NCBI RefSeq assembly: GCF_001971725.1
Contig: NZ_CP019388.1
Location: forward strand, 2,622,501 to 2,686,500
Direction: 5' to 3'
DNA from: Winogradskyella sp. J14-2
Lineage (GTDB): Bacteria > Bacteroidota > Bacteroidia > Flavobacteriales > Flavobacteriaceae
Length of the DNA stretch: 64,000 bases
Shown: positions 53,705-62,600 of the stretch, piece by piece
Numbering within the stretch: the first letter of the stretch is position 1
Layout: the number at the start of each line of letters is the position of its first letter
Position numbers and translations under genes: made by a program
Notes under the pieces: model-generated
Told to the model about the DNA's origin: nothing
Databases searched by the model: none
Seen by the model: the letters and a program-made list of their open reading frames with translations, nothing else

Positions 53705-54067
53705 ATGTATCAACATTCATTTGAGAAATTAACTGTTTGGCAAGACTCAATTGATTTGGTTGAATTGATTTACAAAACAGTTAGCTCATTTCCTAAAGAA
53801 GAGAAGTTTGGATTAATTAGCCAAATGAAAAGATCAGCAGTGTCTATCTCTTCAAATTTAGCAGAAGGAACATCAAGAATAACAAAGAAAGATAAAGCAC
53901 ATTTTTCTACTATGGCATTTAGTTCTACAATGGAACTTCTATGTCAAACTGAAATTTGTAAACGTTTAGCCTTTATAGATGAAGTTCAATATGATAATCT
54001 TAGAAGTAATATTTTGAAAATTTCTAATAAGATTAATTCATTGAGAAAATATCAAATAAACGCTTAA
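53705..54067 (+). CDS. Four-helix bundle protein (23S rRNA-intervening-sequence type)
   Basis: A 120-residue all-helical protein of the family first found in 23S rRNA intervening sequences. The signatures are FEKLTVWQDSIDLVELIYK, LISQMKRSAVSISSNLAEGTSR and FSSTMELLCQTEICKRLAFI, each about a helix long. Family members form homopentamers, but their role is not established. Here it stands alone between adk and obgE, 48 bases after the first and 23 before the second, so it is probably carried in that transcript. Its neighbours are normally adjacent in related genomes, which suggests that it was inserted. Confidence 0.88.
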   Translation: MYQHSFEKLTVWQDSIDLVELIYKTVSSFPKEEKFGLISQMKRSAVSISSNLAEGTSRITKKDKAHFSTMAFSSTMELLCQTEICKRLAFIDEVQYDNLRSNILKISNKINSLRKYQINA

Positions 54068-54090
54068 ACAAATAAACCATTCAACTTTAG

Positions 54091-55089
54091 ATGACAGAAG
54101 GAAATTTTGTAGACTACGTAAAAATGCATGTTGCTTCCGGTAATGGAGGTAAAGGTTCTGCGCATTTACATCGCGAAAAATATATTGCCAAGGGTGGACC
54201 TGATGGTGGTGATGGTGGTCGTGGTGGTCACGTGATTATAAGAGGAAATGAAAACCTATGGACGCTTTTGCATCTTAAGTTTAAGCGACACATTAGAGCA
54301 GGTCATGGTGAGCATGGTAGTTCTGGTAGAAGTACAGGAGCCGATGGAGAAGATGCTATTATTGAAGTGCCTTTAGGTACAGTTATACGTGATACAGAAA
54401 CCAACAATGTCTTATTCGAAATCACCGAAGATGGCGAAGAAAAAATCGTTGCCGAAGGTGGTAAAGGTGGTCGTGGTAACTGGCATTTTAAGAGTTCTAC
54501 AAACCAGACTCCGCGTTATGCACAGCCTGGTATTCCTCTGGAAGAAAGAGATATTACTTTAGAGTTAAAAGTATTAGCAGATGTTGGTTTGGTTGGTTTT
54601 CCTAATGCTGGGAAATCAACGTTGCTGTCTGTGTTAACGTCTGCAAAACCAAAAATTGCAGATTACGAGTTTACAACGCTCAAGCCTAATTTAGGTATTG
54701 TGAAATATCGTGATTTTCAGTCGTTTGTTATGGCTGACATTCCTGGAATTATTGAGGGAGCAGCAGAAGGAAAAGGGCTAGGTTACTATTTTCTAAGACA
54801 TATTGAACGTAACTCGATCTTATTGTTTTTAATTCCCGCAGACGCAAAAGATATTGTTGAACAGTACGAAATATTAGTAGATGAGTTAAGACGCTACAAT
54901 CCGGAAATGTTAGATAAAGAGCGTTTTGTTTGTATTTCAAAATCTGATATGTTAGATGACGAATTAAAATCTGAAATGTCTACCATTTTAGACAAAGATT
55001 TAGAGTGTGAGTATATGTTTATTTCATCTGTAGCGCAACAAGGACTTACAGCGCTAAAAGATAAACTTTGGAAAATGCTTAACCATTAG
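54091..55089 (+). CDS. obgE: GTPase ObgE/CgtA
   Basis: A 332-residue essential GTPase that acts in large-subunit ribosome assembly and the stringent response. The N-terminal Obg fold is glycine-rich ([34 protein letters not shown]). The G domain has [11 protein letters not shown] (G1), TTLKPNLG (G2), [17 protein letters not shown] (G3) and SKSD (G4). It lacks the variable C-terminal OCT domain, usual for Bacteroidota (about 330 residues). It follows the four-helix bundle gene and precedes a small lipoprotein. Confidence 0.96.
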   Translation: MTEGNFVDYVKMHVASGNGGKGSAHLHREKYIAKGGPDGGDGGRGGHVIIRGNENLWTLLHLKFKRHIRAGHGEHGSSGRSTGADGEDAIIEVPLGTVIRDTETNNVLFEITEDGEEKIVAEGGKGGRGNWHFKSSTNQTPRYAQPGIPLEERDITLELKVLADVGLVGFPNAGKSTLLSVLTSAKPKIADYEFTTLKPNLGIVKYRDFQSFVMADIPGIIEGAAEGKGLGYYFLRHIERNSILLFLIPADAKDIVEQYEILVDELRRYNPEMLDKERFVCISKSDMLDDELKSEMSTILDKDLECEYMFISSVAQQGLTALKDKLWKMLNH

Positions 55090-55119
55090 CATTTTTTTTA
55101 TTTGTAACTTTATTAAAAA

Positions 55120-55641
55120 ATGAAAGTTGTAAAATACCTATTGTTATTATTCATAATCTCGTCTTGTGGTACTGTAGTGAATTATGATTACGAGAAATCC
55201 ACAGACTTTACAAAGTATAAGACGTATGACTATTTCAGTGATATGCAAACGGGTTTAAGTCAGTTAGATACCAAACGCCTTATGCGTGCAATCGATACAA
55301 AGTTGGCATCAATGGGTATGTCGCGCTCAGAAAATCCAGATTTTTATATCGATATACAAAGCCAAGATGTGATGAATAGAAATAACTCTACCGTTGGCGT
55401 TGGTGCAGGTGGTGGAGGCGGAGGCGGTTTTGGTGGTATCTCCGTTGGAATCCCAATTAACAACAACCAAAATACACGAGAAATTGTAATAGACTTTGTA
55501 GATAAGAAACAAAATGAGCGCTTATTTTGGCAAGCTGTTAGTGAAAGTAGCTATCGTCAAAATGCCTCACCTGAAAAACGTCAAGCCTATTTTGATGCTT
55601 TGGTTGATAAAGTTTTTGCGAAGTATCCTCCTAAGAAATAG
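55120..55641 (+). CDS. DUF4136 domain lipoprotein
   Basis: A 173-residue exported lipoprotein. The signal peptide ends in a lipobox IISSCG with Cys16. The DUF4136 domain follows with DFTKYKTYDYFSDMQ and an IDTKLASMGMSRSENPDFYIDIQSQ segment. A Gly-rich insert (GVGAGGGGGGGFGGISVGI, residues 90-108) lies in the middle. Function is unknown; it is widespread in Bacteroidota. It follows obgE by 30 bases, in the same direction. An 8-bp hairpin follows at 55649-55669. Confidence 0.87.
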   Translation: MKVVKYLLLLFIISSCGTVVNYDYEKSTDFTKYKTYDYFSDMQTGLSQLDTKRLMRAIDTKLASMGMSRSENPDFYIDIQSQDVMNRNNSTVGVGAGGGGGGGFGGISVGIPINNNQNTREIVIDFVDKKQNERLFWQAVSESSYRQNASPEKRQAYFDALVDKVFAKYPPKK

Positions 55642-55648
55642 TTTTGTC

Positions 55649-55669
55649 ATTCCGAAATTGATTCGGAAT
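55649..55669. repeat. Short palindrome after the DUF4136 gene
   Basis: ATTCCGAA (55649-55656) and TTCGGAAT (55662-55669) form an 8-bp stem with a 5-base loop, in a GTCATTCCGAA context resembling a dispersed intergenic repeat. No T-tract follows, so a terminator role is weak. Confidence 0.5.
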
Positions 55670-55770
55670 CTATGGTAAGTTTTGAACTTTATCATTTTCC
55701 TAACATTATAAACTTCATCGTGGTCATTCGGTTTTGTAATTTTGATTGAATTCAAAAAAACAAACAAATA

Positions 55771-56499
55771 ATGAGCATATTAGAAGGTAAAGTAGCACTT
55801 ATTACTGGTGGAACTAAAGGTATTGGTTATGGTATTGCAGAAGCGTTATTGAACCAAGGATGCAAAGTTGCTATTACAGGAAGAGATCAGGAATCTACAG
55901 AAGCAGTAGCGAAAGAACTAGCATCTAAAACCAATTCAGAAAACGCAGTAATCGGACTTGAAGCAGATGTGAGACAATTAGAAAGTCAGGAAAACGCAGT
56001 AAAAGCAACACTTGATGCTTTTGGTCAGTTAGATTTAGTAGTTGCAAATGCAGGTTTGGGACACTTTGGGAGTATTGAAGATTTATCCGTAGACCAGTGG
56101 AACGCAGTTATAGATACCAACTTAACAGGTGTTTTTAATTCTATTAAAGCCAGTGTTGAGGCGCTAAAAGAAAGCAAAGGTTATTACATCACGATTTCAA
56201 GTTTAGCAGGAACCAATTTCTTCGCAGGAGGTTCTGCTTATAACGCTAGTAAGTTTGGTGTTACAGGATTTACACAAGCTGTAATGTTAGACTTGCGCAA
56301 ATACGGTATCAAAGTCAGCACGATAATGCCAGGTTCGGTGTCTACATATTTTAACGGTAACGAACCAAGTGAAGCTGGTGCTTGGAAAATTCAAATTGAA
56401 GATATAGGAGAATTGGTCGTAGATTTATTGAAAATGAATCCAAGAACTTTGCCAAGTAAAATTGAGGTTAGACCAACGACGCCTCCTAGTAGTAAGTAA
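55771..56499 (+). CDS. SDR family oxidoreductase
   Basis: A 242-residue short-chain dehydrogenase/reductase. The cofactor loop is TGGTKGIGYGIA at residues 12-23, then NAGLG, the active Ser in TISSLAG and catalytic YNASK (near 153-157). The C-terminus PSKIEVRPTTPPSSK is usual for flavobacterial members annotated as 3-oxoacyl-ACP reductase-like or glucose dehydrogenase-like. The substrate is unknown. It is 130 bases from the previous gene and converges with the alpha-2-macroglobulin gene, separated by a long palindrome. Confidence 0.9.
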   Translation: MSILEGKVALITGGTKGIGYGIAEALLNQGCKVAITGRDQESTEAVAKELASKTNSENAVIGLEADVRQLESQENAVKATLDAFGQLDLVVANAGLGHFGSIEDLSVDQWNAVIDTNLTGVFNSIKASVEALKESKGYYITISSLAGTNFFAGGSAYNASKFGVTGFTQAVMLDLRKYGIKVSTIMPGSVSTYFNGNEPSEAGAWKIQIEDIGELVVDLLKMNPRTLPSKIEVRPTTPPSSK

Positions 56500-56504
56500 A
56501 TTTT

Positions 56505-56580
56505 AATGTCATTGCGAGCGAAGCGTGGCAATCTCTTCAAATAATAAGATTGCGTCGTTCTGCGTCCTCGCAATGACATT
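56505..56580. repeat. Large nested palindrome between the SDR and alpha-2-macroglobulin genes
   Basis: AATGTCATTGCGAG (56505-56518) and CTCGCAATGACATT (56567-56580) are a perfect 14-bp inverted repeat. A second pair, CAATCT and AGATTG, lies inside. This GTCATTGCGAG type resembles dispersed palindromic repeats found in many bacteria. Situated between convergent genes, it could also stop transcription. Confidence 0.8.
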
Positions 56581-56617
56581 TGTCTCTTTGCGCCTTTGCA
56601 TCTTAGCGAGAAAAAAC

Positions 56618-59600
56618 CTATTCAACAGTAACTCTCACTCCCTCACTATGACTACTAAACTCAGGTGCATACATCGATTGAATCGTGCTAATGCCATTAC
56701 TCATATCTCCAGCATTGTTGACGCGTAAATCATATTCAAACACATAGACACCTTTTGGTAAATAATCCATAAAGAAATTTGTCGCTGCATCTTTTGTGCT
56801 TTCGTAATAACCCAAGCCATCCTGCCATTTGTATTGCGATAGTACGTTGATGGGCTCAAAACCTGCAGCACGCATATCTTTTAAATGCACAAATTCCATG
56901 TCTCTATCAGAACGCAACTCAATACGAACGCGAACTAGATCACCAACATTTAGTTTAGTGTCTTTATTAATTTCTGAAATTTCTTCACCTTTATCAGTAT
57001 TCGATTTTAAGAATAGTTTTTTACTCAACTTTAAAGGTGTCTCTGCTGACGTAATTTTATCTAAATCTTCAAAATACTGCCAGTAAAGTGCTCCCCAAGC
57101 AATACCATCTCCCTTTTTAGAAATAGTAACATTGGCTTGTTCTGCTGTAATTTCTTCACCTGTCCACGAGGTTTTGTAGTAACCTGTGCCAGCTTCAACT
57201 TTTACATTATCTAATGTTGAAGGGTTTATAGTTTCGTTACCAACTTTTACGTCAACCATTTCACTGGCATCCAACCAAGAAATACCTTGAAGCAATAATG
57301 CATAAACAGCTTCTGTGGTTGCTTTGGTGGTTTTCCATTTGTTGGTTTGCTTGTTTTTGAGCAACCAGATTTTTAGGTTGTCAACAATATTAGTCGTTTC
57401 TTTTTGCGCTTCGACTGCGCTCAGCGTGACATCATAGCTAGCCACACCAACTTCAGAAAATGCTTCAATTAAAAGTGCTTGCGTTTCAATAGGTGCTTGG
57501 TGCCAGTACCAAGAATTGGTGTTGGCTTTCCAGTACATGCCTAATTCGTCTGAGGTAATGCTATTTTCTTTTAGTGATTTTAAAATCTTTCCTGCTGTTG
57601 CATCATCATTCATTCTATGAAGTGTTAAAGTCATTAAACCTTTGGCATATAACGAACGTTTTAACCAATATTTCTGCATTTGCGATTTGTAGTAATCCAT
57701 TATAGTTTCTACTTCTTTTGAAGCTTTTACTTCAGGATAAAAACTACGTACATACATATAGTGCAGTTGCGTGTAAGATAAATGGTCTTTGCTTAAATCT
57801 GCATCCTTATTATACTTTTTGATGTCTTTATACTCTTTTACGAATTCAGTGTCTAGGTATTGGATGGCGTTTTTAATCATAGACATCTCGACTTCGCTCG
57901 ATGTGACAGAAAGGTGTTTGAGATGACCAAACCCAGAAATAATATGTTGCGTAATAAAACGATTAGCATAACCACCATTAAACCAAGGCCAAGCACCAGA
58001 TGGCAATTGGTTTTGTTTCAGTTTTCGCAATGCTGAATTGAGTTCATTATTCATTTTATTTAAGTCGAATAACAAGCCAATACGCTTTTTCTGCTCAGTT
58101 TCAGATTGAGCATCGCGTAACCAAGGTGTTTCTTGAATTAAAAGTGATTTTAACTCTTGATTTTTCTCAAGGTTAGACAATAAACTGTTGGCTGAGGTAC
58201 TCGAAGCCCATTGATTGAAAACCGCTTCAATCTTAGGATTAGAGGTCACGATATGCTGTGCTAAAGCATTCGCATAATATCTAGAAAACGTCTGCTCGTT
58301 ACAATCGTATGGATATTCCATTAAATATGGTAAAGCCTGTACAGCATACCATGCAGGATTGGAGGTCATCTCTAAAGTTAGCTTGTGGTGTCTGAGGGTA
58401 CTCGAAGACACATTTTTGTGTCCATTCTCTTGCACTTCGAGGGCCTCAGTGCCCAGTTTTGCCAACTTATCTAAAGTAAACGTCTTCGTTTCATTAGAGC
58501 GTATCCACATTGGTAGTGTTTCGGTTACCAACATTCTGTTGGATAATACTGGTAAAGCGTTTTGTTCACCATCACTAAAATCTCCTGATTTGGCAATGAT
58601 TTGGTATTGTACAGCTTGTAACCCTTTTGGTATTGCTAGCGACCAAGAAACCTGAGTGTTGCCTTTGGCATCAACAGAAAAGGCTTCATTTGCTTTGTAT
58701 TTTGATTCTGTTGTCCGGTAGTCTAAAGACTTAATCACAAGATCGTAAGAAATATCACTGCCTGTTATTGCATCTGTTAACACTAAAGTAGCTATACCAG
58801 ACAATTCCTTCTCAGTAAGATTAGCAATTTTTGTACTGATCGTAATTTGATCTCCTTCTCGTAAAAAACGTGGTGCATTTGGTATCACCATTAACTCTTT
58901 TTGAGTTACAGCCTCTAGTTGCTTTACCGAACTTTCTAAAGTTTTGGTGTGTGCTAATAATTGCAATTTCCATTTGGTTAAGGCTTCTGGTGCTTTAAAG
59001 TTAAAACTTACATTACCGTCTTCATTAGTTTGTAGTTGTGGAAAGAAAAAAGCGGTTTCGTTGAGGTTTTTACGGATTTGGATAGTTTCTTTTTTTGGAA
59101 CTATTTTCGCTTTTTCCATTTTAATATAATATTCAGGGTCTTCTAGGTTGTCTGAAGTTGTAAATTTTCCTTCAGACTTAAAATGTACACTATCATTGGC
59201 TCTACCACTTGCATTCATATATTCGATTCCCATATCAGCTTCTTGTACTTCTACATTTCCAATTTCATCTTCCGTAATAATTAAATATTCTTCTGGTGTG
59301 TCTTTATAATTTTCATACTTCACACCTGGTGCTCTGGCTAGTAAACTTCTCATTCTAGAACTTCCATAACCGAAATACAACCCAAACCAATCTAACTGGT
59401 CATAGCTTTGCGATTCTATACTGTTAGGATAAGCAAAACGATTAAATAACCTAAAGCTGGTAGTGCCAAAACTACGTCCACCATTTTTGTTTAATCTTCC
59501 ATTATAATATGGTCTCTTAATAGGACTGAAACTCCAGTTGTGCCCTCTAAATTCATCTAAAGATGCATCGTACATACTTGCTAAAAGTTCAGCAGAAACT

Positions 59601-62600
59601 TTATCTCCTTTTGGTCCTTTAATTTTAAAACTCCAGGTTTCATCTTGTCCTGGCTGTAACTTGTCTCTAAAGGTTGTGGTTTCAATCTCTAAATCGGTTT
59701 TAGGATATGGTACATTAACTCTAAAACTTTGGTAAACATAACTATTGTAAGCCGCAAAACTTGTGTGAACTTCAAAACCACCTAAATCGTCTTCTAAAAC
59801 AGGAATGCTGATTGTTTGTTTAGAGTTGTTCAATTTTACCAACTGTGTTACAATGATGTTGTTGTCTTTTTCAACTTCTACAGTCACTGTGATGTCTTTT
59901 GCTGCTGAGCCAATGGTGAGTTTTGCAACGTCACCAGCTTTGTAGCTGTCTTTATCTAGAGTGGCTTCAAAAAGTTGATGGTCTGCAACGGTTTTATCTT
60001 TTTCGCTAAATAGGTTTGTATAGGCTTCTGCTTTTACGTCTGCTCCAAATTTATCCTTGCTTTCTGCAATAATAATGTACTGACCAGAATTCCATTTTTT
60101 TAGTTTCTTTAATGTGATGGTTTTTTGTTTTTCAGTATCGAAATTTGTTGAGAACACTTCCTCTCCTTTATCCCAATTGATCGATAAATGCTCGTCGTTG
60201 TATGGATCGTGAGGAAATATACGTTTAAATTCTTCCTTTGAAATTATCTGAAAATCTGGTGCATCCCAAGGTCTGGCTCTCAGAACATAATCAGGAGCTT
60301 GGAGTTTGTAAATTTTTAAGGTTCCTTTTGCTGGTACTTCTTGACCATTCAAATTTTTTGAGTTGAGGGAGATTTCAACCTCTTTTTTAGTTTTATCAAT
60401 CTGGTTTGGATTCGTAATCTCCAAAGTCATAGCATGATAGCCGACATTTACAACCGTGGATGTAGAACGTGTTTCTCCATTAATATCCGTAATATCAGCA
60501 GTAACTTCATAATTAAAAACAGGAAGGTTGTCTTTAGAAACGCTTTCATCTGGTAAGGCTTTAAATGTGATTTCAAATTCGCCTTTGTCGTTTGTTGTGC
60601 CTTCTCCAAAAGTGATTTCTTGTGCTTCAGAACTGTAATAATCTGGTCGTCTCCAATACCACCAACTCGGATATTGCACTTGGCGTTTTACACGATACAC
60701 CACCTTAGCATCTGTAATATTACTACCTGCAAAAGCAACGGCTTTTCCATTTACGGTAATACTGTCGTTAACTTTAAACGTTTCAGTAATAGGCTGAAAT
60801 TCTGGTTTAAATTTTGGACGTTTGTATTCTTCGACAGAGAAGTACGTGTAGCCTTTTTTACCACAAACCATTTCAATTGTAAAGCTTCCTGTCAGTCCAT
60901 CGTTAGGTAAAATAAATTCGCCAGCAACAGAACCAAATTCGTTAGTTTCAAGTGCTTGTTCGCTTACAACTTCACCATTAACATTTTTTAATCTTACAGT
61001 CGCTTTTTCGTTGGCATACACTTCGGTTTTGTCATTTTTGGTAGCTGTAACAATACCTTTAAAATAAGCTGTTTGTCCAGGTCTGTAGATGCTACGGTCT
61101 GTAAATAAAAAGACGTTGTATTGCGTGTCTGTATTTTTGCGAGGTTTGTATGCTCTAGAAAAGTAGTAATCGCCAAAATACGCTTCGTTGTTATTGTGGT
61201 CTACTTTAATTTCTACTTGTCTGTAATAGTTACGGTCTTTTTTAAAGTTGAATTTTCCAAAACGATCTGTTTTTAAATTTTTAGAAAAAGACTTGTTTCT
61301 ATTATTTGTGTAAAAGATTTTTATAGAAGCATCAGAAATCGGCTCACCATTATTTCTGTTAATAAGCTGATAATGTATAGCCTCGTTTTGTATGCGCTCT
61401 AAAAGTGCAAAATCTGTAATCTGAATGTGTGTAACGGCAAATACATTGTCTTTGTTGGTGTCTGCTTTGATGAGGTAAAATCCGTTGGCTAATTTTGGAA
61501 TTACAATTTCTGTGCTATGCTGTTGAAAATCGTCTTCAGACTTTAAGTTGCTAGTAAACTTATGAATAGGTTTTAGTTTGCTGAAAAATTCAAGCCTTTG
61601 CTCAGTATTGTTTTTCTTGTTGAAAATTTCAAGTTGGTTAATATCAACTTTGTAAATATTAAAATCTAGCTCAGCAAGGTTTTTGTAATTCACTAAAATT
61701 CTAGACGGAGTATTTACAGAAATAAATTCTTCAGCTTGAAGTCCTAAAGATGGTTGAAGAATTTGCTGTTTAAGAATTTCGCATTTTTTGGCACCATCAC
61801 TTTCCGGAAATGCAGCTATCACTTTGTTGCATAGGTCAATAGCTTCTTTGTTTTTCCATCTGTTTTTTTCGTTCACTTCAGTGTTTAATATCTCTGAATC
61901 ATATTCAAAACCTTGTTGTTGATAAAGGTTTGCTGTTTCATAATTGTAAAGTGCAGATAATGGTGAGGCTTTTAAAGCTTCAGCATTAGTTGTTAAAGTT
62001 TTAATTAATACATCTTCTTTTTTATCAAAAGTGGCATGTTGTAAAACAAAATTTAGACGCTCAATATCTACATTTACAAAGGCTTTACTTTGCTTATCCT
62101 TACGATGAAATTTTAAAAGATTCTGATAAACTTTAAGTGTATTTAACTCTAGGTTTGTGGAATCTTTTGAGCTTAATTTTAAATTGATAAAAACCTCGCT
62201 ATCATCTAAAAAGGAAGGATTGTCAATCTTAAATTGATATGCAGGTTTGGTAATGCTATTTTCATCGGTTTTATAAAATTGAAGTGCGTTATGACTCAAT
62301 AAATCAAACAACGTAGGTCTGTAGATTTTAGAATTTTTGTATTCGTTTAAAAGCACGCTGTAGTTTTCTAACGACTCTTGTTGAAGCAGCAGACCATTTT
62401 TTAAAGAACGTTGGTAATACACATGAATTTCATTGAACAAGGTTTCTAAATCCCAAGTTCTAAAGTCATCGCTTACTTTTTCTTCGGTTTTAGATCTATT
62501 GTAAAACTTATAACGATTTTGCTGAAAATACTGCCAATACATCGTTGCCAACATGTTTTCTAATAAGCGTTGTGCTGGAATATCTTTAGTGGCTTCAATT

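Noticed and set aside
53681..54079. Possible terminal inverted repeats (TGGTTTAATTG and CAAATAAACCA) around the four-helix-bundle gene
   Set aside because: They match at 10 of 11 positions only, in A/T-rich sequence, with no target duplication seen. Likely chance.
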